Part shown: positions 9,874 through 19,492 of the stretch, piece after piece
How positions within the stretch are numbered: the stretch's first letter is position 1
Layout: each line of letters begins with the position of its first letter
DNA from: CAVVMA01 sp963830715
GTDB taxonomy: Bacteria > Desulfobacterota > Binatia > Binatales > Binataceae
Direction of reading: 5' to 3'
Assembly (NCBI GenBank): GCA_963830715.1
Contig: CAWHNS010000020.1
Coordinates: 62,001 to 126,000, forward strand
Length of the DNA stretch: 64,000 bases
Notes under the pieces: model-generated
The model's database searches: none
Told to the model about the DNA's origin: nothing
Seen by the model: only the letters and a program-made list of their open reading frames with translations
Made by a program: the position numbers and the translations under genes

Positions 9874-10080
9874 CTAAGCACTTTCTCGAACGTTCGCATT
9901 TTCGCCTTCCGGATCAGGGCCAGATTTGGGCAGATTCGGCCGAAGTTTTGCCGCTTTCGGCGGGAGATTCTTGATCGCCTGGAACAGCTTCCCGAGATCG
10001 ATGCGCTCTTCCGTCGGCGTGTTGAGCCAGCGTCCGTAGACTTCGTCGATCTTTTTGATGCCTACGTGCCCGCGCGCCCG
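9874..10080 (-). pseudogene. Tyrosine recombinase (integrase) C-terminal remnant
   Basis: About 67 codons on the minus strand read ARGHVGIKKIDEVYGRWL and continue to a stop at 9874. The GH...YGRW arrangement matches the end of phage-type tyrosine recombinases, where His precedes the catalytic Tyr by about ten residues. The rest of the enzyme is missing: upstream sequence is a decayed enoyl-CoA hydratase. Its position 25 bases from the tRNA-Arg 3' end fits a decayed integrated element. The assignment rests on a short motif. Confidence 0.45.
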
Positions 10081-10088
10081 GTTCCGTC

Positions 10089-10900
10089 TCACTCGCTTCC
10101 TTGGTTGAACCGTGGCCTTCTCTTCTCGAGGAACGCCTGAATTCCTTCGCGCTGGTCCCGTGTGCCCATCGTTGCGAGGACCGCACGGCGCTCCTCGGTG
10201 ATGCTCTCCCGGAGCGGCTTCTCGCCGGCACCGACGATGCACCGGAGCATTGCCGCGACAGCGATCGTCGGCATGTCTGCCAGCTCGCCCGCCAGTGCGT
10301 GGGCGCGCTCAAACAGCTCCTCGATTGGCCAGACTTCGCTGACGAGACCGATCCTGAGCGCCTCGGGGCCGAGATCTTCTTCGCGCGAAGGATCATGTCG
10401 AGGGCGCGATCGCGTCCAACGCAGCGCGTGAGGCGCGCGCTCCCGCCCTATGCGGGGACGGTGCCGAGATCCAGCTCGGGAAGTCCTATCTTGCAGCCCT
10501 CAGCCGCCGCCAGCCGGAAGTGACAGGCGAGCGGCAACTCGAGACCTCCGCCGAGGCAGTAGCCGCACAGCACGGCGACGACTGGCTTCGGGAGGTTCTC
10601 GATAGCGTCGAGGACGCGGAGGCGTTGGTCGAGGAGCGCCTCCAGACTTCCCATTCGTCCGATGCCCTCCGGGAGCTGTTTCAGGTCCATTCCGACCGAG
10701 AAGTTCTCGGTCCCCGCACCGCGAATGACGACGGCGCGCACGCCAAAGTCGTCCGCGACGCGTGCGACCTCCACCTCCAGCGCGTCCATGAAGTCGAGGC
10801 TCATGCGATTGCGCGGGTGATCGTTGATCACCAATGTCTCGATCGGTCCATCGCGTTCGATGAGCAACGGAGCCTCGGTCGCATTCGCTTTAGCGGACAC
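10089..10900 (-). pseudogene. Enoyl-CoA hydratase/isomerase family pseudogene
   Basis: The first 150 codons (10900-10448) are a good crotonase N-terminal half, with the oxyanion-hole segment GYCLGGGLELPLACHFRLAA and GLPELDLGTVPA. At 10448-10450 a TAG stands where the family has Trp (VPAWGGS); the same frame then continues GGSARLTRCVGRDRALDMIL. Near 10370 the frame is lost and resumes one base over as EALRIGLVSEVWPIEELF, running to the true stop at 10089. A nonsense change plus a frameshift, next to other gene remnants, argues for genuine decay rather than a single read error. Confidence 0.85.
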
Positions 10901-11066
10901 TGGTATGCTTTTCAGTACGCGGTAGGCCTCGCCTTCGCAAGCCCGGCCGGGCCAGCACCTCGGGCGCGGGGTGGAGCGCGGTCCGCCCTGGCGCGAGAAG
11001 GTGAAGCTCGTGAACCCGTCGCAAATTGCTCTCTTACGGTCGGTCGCGACCTGACCGCGATCGAGG

Positions 11067-11378
11067 TTGACCGCACACGATCCCGTTGAGATCGGCCTCG
11101 GCCATGCCGAGCTCGCAGCGGCCGGCTACGGCACGGCGGTCTGCGCGACCACGGCCGACAGCGACCACGGCCACCAGTTCGCCCGGCTGATCCACGCCGT
11201 CAGGCGCACGCCGTGGGGCAGCGAGATGCGCAGCCGGTTCATCTTCCCGCCCGGCAGCGTCGAATTCATCGGGGCACCCATGCTCGACCACTGCTGGACG
11301 GAGATGACCCACCTGGCCGGCTTCCTGCCCCGCCTCTATGCTCGGGTGACGGTAACCGGGCCGCACGGAAAAATCTGA
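11067..11378 (+). pseudogene. C-terminal fragment resembling PhlG-type (DAPG hydrolase) proteins
   Basis: The fragment reads HQFARLIHAVRRTPWGSEMR, then SRFIFPPGSVEF and DHCWTEMTHLAGFLPRLYAR. The WGSEMRSRF and HC..EMT..AGFLPRLYA pattern resembles the C-terminal half of the PhlG/DAPG hydrolase family, C-C bond hydrolases acting on phloroglucinol-type compounds. No N-terminal half is present in the 170 bases upstream, so this is a truncated relic. The family call comes from motif memory only. Confidence 0.4.
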
Positions 11379-11485
11379 TCATGTCGAATCACTCGTCGAG
11401 CAGCTCGTTCACGATCGGCAGCTCCCGCCTGATGATCCCGACGCACAATCCGATCAGCCGAGGCTTCCGCCTTGACCCCAGCCTG

Positions 11486-12512
11486 TTATCCGGGTGAGGA
11501 GCCTGCGTCGCCGTCAAAGCGCGTCTCTGCGAACCGCGCAAACGGAGTTGGTACGCTGAGATCCGCCGCTACGGCTTCGAGCGCGGCGCGGTGAGCGTCT
11601 CCCACCGGGATACCGCGACTCGCGGTAGTCCAGCTCGCGCTGCCACTCGAGCCCGCCGGCGAGCTCGGCGCGATCGTGTCCGGGCAACGGTTCGAGGCTG
11701 CGCGCGTCACTTACGTAACGATCCATTTCCGACTTGAACGTATCGATCGCGATGAAGCGGCTGACGTCCAGGGCAAAGACCAATGCGCCCTGATTCGATT
11801 CCCACGGCGACTGGGGTGCGTTGCACTCAGGCAAGTAGATGCCGGCCAGGATGCCGCCCAGCGCCTGCATCGCGGCGGCGAGCCCAAGGCCCCTGAAGTA
11901 CACGAATGGGTAGCGCGCGAACACGGCGTCGTCCCACGGTAGCAGGTTGGTGCCCATATCCAGCACCAATGGCGGTTGAGCGCCAGTCGGCACGGCGATA
12001 CTCAACGGCGATCCGCCACTGGCTGCCCGGATAGTACGATCGTCATTCTGCCGCGGCAGATATCGATGTGAAGACATCGCGATTCCGATGCAGTCGTGCG
12101 GCAGCGCCATCCGCGAGTAAAGCCCGGCGGCGCCGAAATGGAAGTGGTTACGCGTGGTCGCGGCGGCCGCGCCGTGGGTCTTGGCGTGCGCCACGACCCA
12201 CTGCATGGCCTCAGACGCCGGCAGGTGACCCATGCCACCGTCGCCGTCGAGCACGAGCGTAGCTGCGGTTTCCCGCACGATCGTAATGCGAGGAGTCGGA
12301 TTGACCCGCCGCGCCAGCAGCATCCGCACGTAGCCCGCGGCGGCCCAGGTGCCATGACTGAACACGCCGCGCAGGTCCGTGTCGACCAGAAGCCCCGCCA
12401 GAAACCGGGCGTCATGGCGCACCATGCCGGCCCCCGAAAAGAGTTCGGCCGCGAAATCGCGCATGACCTCGGCAGGCACGCGGATTCCGCTTTGGGGAGG
12501 AGTGTTCGACAT
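11486..12512 (-). CDS. Malate/L-lactate dehydrogenase-like (Ldh family) oxidoreductase, frameshifted near its end
   Basis: From ATG 12512 (MSNTPPQSG) the protein follows the Ldh-family fold, which is unrelated to classical LDH: LLVDTDLRGVFSHGTWAAAG, AAATTRNHFHFGAAGLYSRM and VLDMGTNLLPWDDAVF. These enzymes reduce or oxidise 2-keto/2-hydroxy acids with NAD(P). After LDYRES one base too many near 11617-11620 diverts the frame; the proper end (GIPVGDAHRAALEAVAADL) is one frame over and stops at 11486. It is divergent from the amidohydrolase gene, with a 149-base spacer. Confidence 0.75.
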
Positions 12513-12661
12513 CAGAGTTGCTGCGTCACGCGGAAAGTATAAAGATTGCCACCGGCTGGAAGTCAATCTGTCGCGCTTGCCGATGCGCTTGCGGTGGATC
12601 GCGCGGCGGCGAAGCGAATAGCATCGAGTGCCGCCGGAACACAACGTAGCACAGAGGCCGT

Positions 12662-13945
12662 ATGATCTGCTTGTCCGCTGATCTGCTGCTGCGCGGTGCG
12701 ACGGTGATCGACCCGTCTCAGGGAATCAACGACGTCCGCGATGTCGCCATCGACGGCGGTAAGATTACTGCCCTGGACCGCGTCATCGACGTTCCGGCGC
12801 GAGAGACAATCGACCTCTCGGGCATGCTGCTAACGCCCGGCTGGATCGATCTTCACGCCCATCTATACGAAGGCGCCACGACCTGGGGCATCAGAGCGGA
12901 CGCCCTATGCCTGGCCACCGGCGTCACCACGGTCGTCGATGCCGGCAGCGCCGGGTGGGCGAACTTCCTGGGATTCAGGGACCAGGTCGTCGCTACCTCG
13001 CGCACCCGGATACTCGCGTTCGTTCACGTATCGGGCATCGGCCTGACCTATGGACCGGTCGGCGAGATGCAGGATTTACGCTATGCTGACCCGGAGCGGA
13101 CGGCCTTTGTAGTGCGGCACTGGCCCGACGTTTGTGTGGGTGTGAAGCTCCGGTTGGGCCGCTTTCAGACCGGCGATAGCAGCGTTGATCCATTGCGGCT
13201 TGCCCTTAAGGCTGCACGGCTGGCCGAGACCCGCTTGATGCTGCATATCGGATTCGGCATCTCTCTGGCGCAGATCCTCCCGGAGCTGCGCAGTGGCGAC
13301 ATCGTTACGCATTGTTTCAAAGCCGACCGTGGCGGTGCGCCATCCCAGCGTGACGGCCGCGATGGTTTGATCATCGGAGCCGACGGCCGGATACTCCCGG
13401 AGGTCTGGCAAGCACGCGCGCGGGGAGTGCTGTTCGACCTTGGTCACGGTCGCGCCAGCTTTGACTATGGAGTGGCGAAACGGGCGCTGGCGCAGGGCTT
13501 TCGCCCCGACGTAATCAGTACCGACCTGCATGCTCATAGCTTCGAGCACCCGGTGTTCAGCTTGCCGGAGACTGCGTCCAAGCTGCTCAATCTGGGCGTG
13601 CCGCTGCCGGATATCGTCCGCCACGTCACCACTGCCCCGGCCGCCGCTATCGGCCGGGCCGACCGTCTCGGCACCGCCATACCGGGCGCGGTTGCCGATC
13701 TGGCCGCATTCGAGATCCAGCAGGGTGAATTCCTTTTTCACGACTGCGACGGCAACCCCCAGACCGGCGTGCGACGGATTCGCCCGGTGCTGACAGTGCG
13801 CGCCGGCCGGGTCTACAGGCCGACCGAGCTGCAAGAGGAAGTCGCGGAGACCCGCCGACGCGCTACAGAGATGGACGCGCTCGTCGGCGGCGACTTTGCG
13901 ATTGCGCGTGGCGGGCGGCAGGACGATTCGATCGACACGCGATAG
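12662..13945 (+). CDS. Amidohydrolase/deacetylase family metallohydrolase
   Basis: The intact 427-residue protein has the amidohydrolase layout: a small beta domain (DLLLRGATVIDPSQGINDV), metal site GWIDLHAHLY, a Lys that could be carboxylated in VGVKLRLG, His in LMLHIGFG and DIVTHCF, and a terminal Asp-His segment STDLHAHS. This matches the dihydroorotase-like branch annotated as amidohydrolase/deacetylase, which hydrolyses amide or N-acetyl bonds with one or two zinc ions. Its divergent partner is a 2-hydroxyacid-type oxidoreductase, so both may serve catabolism of one substrate; the substrate is unknown. Confidence 0.8.
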   Translation: MICLSADLLLRGATVIDPSQGINDVRDVAIDGGKITALDRVIDVPARETIDLSGMLLTPGWIDLHAHLYEGATTWGIRADALCLATGVTTVVDAGSAGWANFLGFRDQVVATSRTRILAFVHVSGIGLTYGPVGEMQDLRYADPERTAFVVRHWPDVCVGVKLRLGRFQTGDSSVDPLRLALKAARLAETRLMLHIGFGISLAQILPELRSGDIVTHCFKADRGGAPSQRDGRDGLIIGADGRILPEVWQARARGVLFDLGHGRASFDYGVAKRALAQGFRPDVISTDLHAHSFEHPVFSLPETASKLLNLGVPLPDIVRHVTTAPAAAIGRADRLGTAIPGAVADLAAFEIQQGEFLFHDCDGNPQTGVRRIRPVLTVRAGRVYRPTELQEEVAETRRRATEMDALVGGDFAIARGGRQDDSIDTR

Positions 13946-14002
13946 GCGCCGACCCGCGGGTTCGCTGGAAGCGGCAGGTGCCGATCTTCACGGCCGTAAG
14001 AG

Positions 14003-15189
14003 ATGAGAATTCTCACGGTATGCAATCTGCCTCCACCCTATGGTGGGGCAGAGGTTTTTGCCAAGCATCTGATCCTCCAACTGCACGCCGCAGGCATGTC
14101 GGTGGCCGTCGTTACGCACCAGAATTTCGAGCTCGAAGGGCCGGGTGGAAGCATCATCCAATATGCGCATCGACCCTCCGATCACGCAGACCTCGCGGGT
14201 CGCCGCATCGCGATGTATCGGTTGTTCACCACTGCGCTGCGGCCGAATTCCCGCGCTGAGATCGGCGAGTTCCCGCGGCGGCTGCGATGAAACGATCGCC
14301 GCGGAGCGCCCCGACGCGGTTCATTGCCATTTCACGACCGGATGTGCCGAGGCCGTTGTTGTCGCATGCGAGAGCGCAGGAATCCCACTCGTGATGACAC
14401 TGCATGGCATGACGAATCTCATGCCTGTGCCCGGCTCGTTCGTGTGCGGCGCGCTATCAGCGGACCAGATCGTCGCGCTGCTCGATCGCTGCACGGAGGT
14501 CGTGGTGGTCAGCCGCGAGATGCTCGATTACTGTCGTCGGAAACGGGCTCAATCGTGTACGTCGAATATCGGCGGGGATCGATATGCAGTTTTACTCGCC
14601 GCCCGACGCCGGCGAGCGAAGAGATCTTCTCTATGTGGGCAAGCTCAATCGGATCAAGGGACTGAGCCAGACCGTGGACGGGTTCGCGCGCGTCGCCGAT
14701 CAGATCACCGACGGACTCCAGTTGGTGGGTCGAGGCGTCGACCCGGCCGGATTCGCAGACACCGGCTTCTTCCTGGAACCCGCCATGCGCCAGCGGGCGC
14801 GCGGCCTGATCTCGGCGGGGCGAATTCATCTCCTGGGTGAGCTGCCGCCTTATCGTGTGCGGCTGCTCTATCAGACTTGCCGGGTGCTTCTACTTCCGTC
14901 GATGACGGAAGGATGTCCGCTGGTCGTGCTGGAAGCCCTGGCCTGCGGTATGCCGGTGGTGGCCACCCGCGTCGGTTCGATTCCCGAAATCATTCACCAC
15001 GAGGCGCTCGGGCGTTTGGTCGCGCCGAACGACGTCGAGGCGCTTTCGCAGGCCCTGCTGCACGTACTTGCCCAAAGCAGGCGCGATCAGGACGCGATGC
15101 GCCGCCGCAGCGTCGAGACTTACGACATATTAAATGTCGCACAAGCGTACCGCGGTCTGTTTGAGCGGATCGGAACAGTCCGGGCGTGA
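14003..15189 (+). CDS. Glycosyltransferase family 4, two frameshifts
   Basis: Three consecutive frames make one GT-B glycosyltransferase. The first gives MRILTVCNLPPPYGGAEVFA, the family's N-terminal nucleotide-fold opening. The second gives RPDAVHCHFTTGCAEAVVVA and TLHGMTNLMPVPG. The third gives DLLYVGKLNRIKGL, the donor-binding MTEGCPLVVLEALACGMPVV and a normal C-terminus. The joins are near 14265 and 14570, each shifting by one base. It belongs with the next gene in a small exopolysaccharide or glycolipid cluster. Confidence 0.7.
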
Positions 15190-15205
15190 TTGGAAACGAG
15201 CATCG

Positions 15206-16384
15206 ATGACAACTTCGACCGACCTTCGCGGTTTGAGCCATCTGACTATTCAGCCTGATCGCCGGCTGCGGATCGCTTGCGTTCACCGGCGCGATCGCTT
15301 TCCGGGCCTCAAGCTCGCGAACATGGCCCAGATTCGCTTCTATCGAATGGCGCAAGCGCTGGCACGCCGCGGCCATGAGGTAGACATCGTCATCAATCTC
15401 CACTCAGAGCCGAAGTTGTGCGCGCCGCGCCTTCGCGAGGTGCCATTCCGGTTCGTACGCTGGGACGACTACGACGTGGTCAAGACGGCTTTCCACTCAG
15501 GATTCGAATCGCTCGTCGCCGAGGGCGGTGGCGATCACCCGTTCATCATCAGCAAACTGGGGTCGGTGGTGGGCAGCGTACCGACCGAGGGAGTCCACTT
15601 CTTCGGCAAAGTACGAGAGCGCCTGTTCGAGCTTCAGAAAGCTATCGTGCGACGTAGCCGGATCGTGACAGTCTTGACCAATCGAAGCGCCGAGTTGCTG
15701 TGGAAAGAGCACGGCCGCGAGGTCCCATTGTACATGGTTCCCACCGGGGTCGACGCGGAGATTCCTCCACCGCACACGAATCCCTACGCGGGGTTGGGCT
15801 TCGATCAACCCGTCGCGCTCTTTGCGGGATCGATCTATTCGAGGCAGTACCAGCCCGAAATCAACCTGCAATGGCAAGACAAGCTGAACCGGCTGGGACA
15901 CGCGCTCAAGCGCAGGGGTGTCCGCCTGGTCGCGATGGGATCGGGTCAGACCGACCGCCTTGACCCTGAGGCTCTGATTCACGTCGGCGAAGTTGATTGC
16001 GACGACCTGTGGGACTGGCAGCGGCACGCCGGCGTCGGCATCGTGCTCGCGCAAGGCGCCATTCAGGACAACGAAAGCAGCAAGATCTATTACTATCTCC
16101 GAACCGGCCTGCCGGTGATTTGTGAGACGGGCGTGCCCAATGCATGGCTAATCGAGCAAACCGGTCTTGGCTCGATCGTCGAGTACGACGATATCGAGAA
16201 CTTCGCTGAAACTGCGGCGCGGACAGCCAAAGAGCCTCCCAAGAGTGACCACGTCGGCGAGTACATGGTGAAAGAACACTCCTGGGAGGTTCGCGCAGCG
16301 CTCTACGAGTCGAGCTTTCGACGGGGTCCGGTCCGCCAGAAACATCTGAGGTGTCGCTACACACAATTCCGACGACGGCGGTGA
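15206..16384 (+). CDS. Glycosyltransferase (GT-B fold, family 4-like)
   Basis: ATG 15206 lies 16 bases after the previous stop, so the two genes are probably cotranscribed. The 392-residue protein has an N-terminal domain opening LRIACVHRRDRFPGLKLANM, a central MVPTGVDAEIPPP of the kind seen before the donor-binding domain, and QDNESSKIYYYLRTGLPVIC in place of the usual E-x7-E donor loop. This resembles glycosyltransferases that modify surface sugars. The last ~25 residues are very basic and may reflect a late frameshift. Confidence 0.65.
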   Translation: MTTSTDLRGLSHLTIQPDRRLRIACVHRRDRFPGLKLANMAQIRFYRMAQALARRGHEVDIVINLHSEPKLCAPRLREVPFRFVRWDDYDVVKTAFHSGFESLVAEGGGDHPFIISKLGSVVGSVPTEGVHFFGKVRERLFELQKAIVRRSRIVTVLTNRSAELLWKEHGREVPLYMVPTGVDAEIPPPHTNPYAGLGFDQPVALFAGSIYSRQYQPEINLQWQDKLNRLGHALKRRGVRLVAMGSGQTDRLDPEALIHVGEVDCDDLWDWQRHAGVGIVLAQGAIQDNESSKIYYYLRTGLPVICETGVPNAWLIEQTGLGSIVEYDDIENFAETAARTAKEPPKSDHVGEYMVKEHSWEVRAALYESSFRRGPVRQKHLRCRYTQFRRRR

Positions 16385-16678
16385 GATCGCAAGCAAGACC
16401 CATCTTCGCGCCCTGGCAGTCCCACTCTCTGCTGCGACGCCCATCCGCTCGCCCAATGACTCATTTCGCCACCGACCGGCCAATTCTCAGCGGTGACGAC
16501 GCAGCGCATCGGGTGTTCACGCGTGCGACTGCGCGACGGCCGCGGCTCGGCGATCGTTGAGATTCCACCGGCCCTACCCCTGCGACAGCGAAGGTTTTAT
16601 GTTGGGAGATAACTTTCGGCAACGACAGCGATGGCGAGGTCGCCGCATGATTTCCCGCGTTGCTTAACACCCGGCGAA

Positions 16679-17842
16679 ATGGGTCCGCAAATGTCGGAAC
16701 AGATACAGCAGCGTTTCTCGCTAATCACGGACAAAAGCCTCAAGGACCTGCGCCGCCTGGTCGGCGTCGCGATCGAGGACACGCTCGAGCCGTGGTGCCA
16801 CGAGGCCACGCGCGACAACCTCCGCCATTGGGCGCACGGAATCGGCGACGACAATCCGCTCTGGTGCGATCCGGCGTACGCGGCGAGGTCGGTGTACGGA
16901 CGGCTGGTAGCGCCACCGTCATTCATTTATCCGCTGAACCGGGTTTTCAGCGGATATGTCGGCGGACTGCCGGGCGTGCATGCGATGTTCGCCGGGATGG
17001 ATGTCACCTGGCACAAGCCGATGCTGCTCGGCGACGGGTTCACCACCAGGGTGTGGCTCAAGGACCTTGTGGAGCATCAGACGCGATTCGCGGGACGTTC
17101 GATCCAGCAGATCTACCGCTGCGAATTCTTCAATCAGAACGACGAGACGGTGGCAGAGGGCGATAGCTGGTGCTTTCGCACCGAGCGCGACACGGCGCGC
17201 GAGCGCGGAACGAAGTACACCGAGGTCAAGGCCAGGAAGCCGGCTTATTATACGCGCGAGGATCTGTCGAAGATCTTCGCGCTGTATGCAGCCGAAGAGG
17301 TTCGCGGATCGAAACCGCGCTACTTCGAGGACGTGAAGGCCGGCGAAAAGCTGCAGACGATGGTGAAAGGTCCGATGACGGTGTCGGGCTTTATCGCGTT
17401 TGCGCAGGGCTGGGGCGGGCTCTATATACGCGCGAACAAGCTCGCGTGGAAGCAACTGCAGAAGCATCCCGGACTTGGGATTGCGAACAAGTTCGGCATC
17501 CCTGACGTGCCCGAGCGGGTGCATTGGGAGGACGACCTGGCGACGATGGTGGGCACGCCGGCGGCATACGATTACGGGCCGGAGCGCTGTTCATGGATGA
17601 CGCATCATCTGACCAACTGGATGGGTGATGCGGGCTTTCTGCGGCATATCGCGGTGGAAATACGCCGGCACAATCCGGTCGGCGACACGCTCTACATCAA
17701 CGGCGAAGTCACCCGCGCATTCCAGCAAGACGGCACGAACCTGGTCGAGATCAGGCAAACGGCGACCAATCAGGACGGCGAATTGTCGGTGCGCGCGACG
17801 GGCATCGTGCGCCTCCCTTCGCGCGCGGGCGAGCACACATAG
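16679..17842 (+). CDS. Tandem MaoC/FAS1-like dehydratase (double hot-dog)
   Basis: The protein has two hot-dog halves. The first contains WAHGIGDDNPLWCDPAYA, the MaoC/FAS1-like dehydratase motif, followed by VAPPSFIYPLNRVF. The second half has SGFIAFAQGWGG and HHLTNWMGDAGFL. Such proteins hydrate or dehydrate enoyl-CoA/3-hydroxyacyl-CoA thioesters. ATG 16679 and 16691 are both possible starts; I see no decisive ribosome-binding site. With the acyl-CoA dehydrogenase it suggests degradation of branched or unusual acyl chains. Confidence 0.75.
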   Translation: MGPQMSEQIQQRFSLITDKSLKDLRRLVGVAIEDTLEPWCHEATRDNLRHWAHGIGDDNPLWCDPAYAARSVYGRLVAPPSFIYPLNRVFSGYVGGLPGVHAMFAGMDVTWHKPMLLGDGFTTRVWLKDLVEHQTRFAGRSIQQIYRCEFFNQNDETVAEGDSWCFRTERDTARERGTKYTEVKARKPAYYTREDLSKIFALYAAEEVRGSKPRYFEDVKAGEKLQTMVKGPMTVSGFIAFAQGWGGLYIRANKLAWKQLQKHPGLGIANKFGIPDVPERVHWEDDLATMVGTPAAYDYGPERCSWMTHHLTNWMGDAGFLRHIAVEIRRHNPVGDTLYINGEVTRAFQQDGTNLVEIRQTATNQDGELSVRATGIVRLPSRAGEHT

Positions 17843-17895
17843 CAGATCACGGCGGGCGCACATTGGCGATGTGTCCGATGCAGCAGGAATCGAAG

Positions 17896-18774
17896 ATGAA
17901 CAAAGTGACCGAGATTCCGCTCATTCTAGGCGGGCACTCGTTCATCAGCCAACTGGGCAACGACCCGCCCGCTTCCGAGCAGGAGCAGCACACGATCGTC
18001 GAGTCGTGCCTGGACCATGGCATTCGCTGGTTCGACACAACTTACCAGCCTGAGCGCGTCGCCCTCGGCAAGGTGCTTCATGCGCTCGGCAGGCGCGACG
18101 AAGCAACGATCCTGGCCTGGAACTTCTTCACGGATTTCGGGCCGAACGATCCGGTTGGAGAGGCAGGCTACTACAGTCCCGGGCATATGGACATCATTCT
18201 AGAGCAGCTGCGCACTTCCTACGTGGACTGCTTGGTCGTGGTGCCTCTGGATCACCCCGAGAAGAACCAGGAGCAGGAGGAGCTGCTGCTTGGCTGGCAG
18301 AGGCAAGGCTATGTGCGGTCGCTGGGGCTTTGGGTTGCGGATCCTGCGATCATCGAACCCTATCGGAACAAGAACTCGTTTCGATTCGCAATCCGACCGT
18401 TCAACATTACGACTGACGATGCCGGTCCCGTCTTCGCAGCCTGCAAGATGTCCGGATGGCAAACACTCGCCACTTCACCGTTTTTTCGTGGATGGGAGCT
18501 GGACCGGATAGTCGCGGAAGCGTCGGCGCGCGGATATGGCCATGTCGAGACGCTGCGGCCGCGGCTGGCGGACCTGATGCTGCGGTTCTCTTTGTTTCAG
18601 CGGGGAGTGGACCGAGTCATAGTCGCCATGAGAAAGGTCGACTGGATTAGTCGCAACCTCGAAAGCGTTTCCAGAGGACCACTCACGGGCGCGGAGCATC
18701 TCCTGTTGCAGCGCCTGCGAAAGCCCGCGGCCAGGAAAGATCACTGGTGGCAGCGCCTGCTTCGTCGGTCCTGA
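17896..18774 (+). CDS. Aldo/keto reductase-like protein
   Basis: From ATG 17896 the 292-residue protein resembles a TIM-barrel aldo/keto reductase: LILGGHSFI at the start, HGIRWFDTTYQPERVALGKV where the family has its Asp and Tyr, LRTSYVDCLVVVPLDHP at the strand carrying the catalytic His, and SLGLWVADP. The canonical tetrad is only partly recognisable, so the protein may be a divergent or non-catalytic member. It sits between the MaoC gene and convergent polysaccharide genes. Confidence 0.5.
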   Translation: MNKVTEIPLILGGHSFISQLGNDPPASEQEQHTIVESCLDHGIRWFDTTYQPERVALGKVLHALGRRDEATILAWNFFTDFGPNDPVGEAGYYSPGHMDIILEQLRTSYVDCLVVVPLDHPEKNQEQEELLLGWQRQGYVRSLGLWVADPAIIEPYRNKNSFRFAIRPFNITTDDAGPVFAACKMSGWQTLATSPFFRGWELDRIVAEASARGYGHVETLRPRLADLMLRFSLFQRGVDRVIVAMRKVDWISRNLESVSRGPLTGAEHLLLQRLRKPAARKDHWWQRLLRRS

Positions 18775-18835
18775 CGCGCGCTGCGTGGAGACTTCGAGGT
18801 TTCGGACATCCGCGATCTCCGCCTGGAGAGGGCCT

Positions 18836-19417
18836 CTACTTGCTCTGGCGGCTCCTGACGATAGTGGCGGGAACGCCGAAGGCGATGCTGTACGGGTCGA
18901 TATCCTTCGTGACGACGGATCCAGCTCCGATCACCGCACCGCCTCCTATTCGGACTCCGTCGAGGATTCTGCAGCCGGATCCGATCCAAACGTCCTCGCC
19001 GACGTTGATTCCCTCCCGCGTCAGCGGCTGCATGTTCATCGGCACATCGATTCGCTCAAAGCCGTGATTCGCAGGGACGATGACCGTGTGCGCACCGATC
19101 ATGGTGTTCCGGCCGATGGTGAGGCCCCCATGACCGTAGAGGACACAGTATGGGCCGATATAAGCGTTCGCCGCGATCTCGATGGTGCCGCCGTAGGTGG
19201 CGATGATGACGCCATCCGAAATGATTACTCCCTCGGAAACGATAATTCGTCCTCCGAACAACACGCCGTCGGAGGCAGTCTGGATCATCGCGCCTTTGGC
19301 AATATAGGTGGAGGGAGCGATCTGAATCCCGGGCCTCATGTTCATCCGTCGGACACGGGCCCGATGCCGAATCCTCTCCAGGAGCGTGTCATCGGCTCTC
19401 ATCGCTACATGCCTCAT
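18836..19417 (-). CDS. Left-handed beta-helix (hexapeptide) acyl/acetyltransferase
   Basis: The 193-residue protein is mostly hexapeptide repeats (I/V-G-x4), such as IISDGVIIATYGG, IGPYCVLYG and VWIGSGCRILDGVRIGGGAV, with the catalytic His in VPANHGFERIDVPM. It belongs to the CatB/Maa/WbbJ-type O-acetyltransferases, which work as trimers with acetyl-CoA. Being next to an AGE-family epimerase and glycosyltransferases, it probably acetylates a surface sugar. Confidence 0.8.
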   Translation of the reverse strand: MRHVAMRADDTLLERIRHRARVRRMNMRPGIQIAPSTYIAKGAMIQTASDGVLFGGRIIVSEGVIISDGVIIATYGGTIEIAANAYIGPYCVLYGHGGLTIGRNTMIGAHTVIVPANHGFERIDVPMNMQPLTREGINVGEDVWIGSGCRILDGVRIGGGAVIGAGSVVTKDIDPYSIAFGVPATIVRSRQSK

Positions 19418-19492
19418 TGTCCGGATCGACCTGCGGCGGCTGCGTCGCTTTCAAAGCCGCAGTTGGGGCCGAAAGGACCCTGCGTCGGCCGA

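Noticed and set aside
10448..10450. Recoding of TAG (for example pyrrolysine)
   Set aside because: The residue is a conserved Trp, and a frameshift lies just downstream among other gene remnants, so decay explains it.
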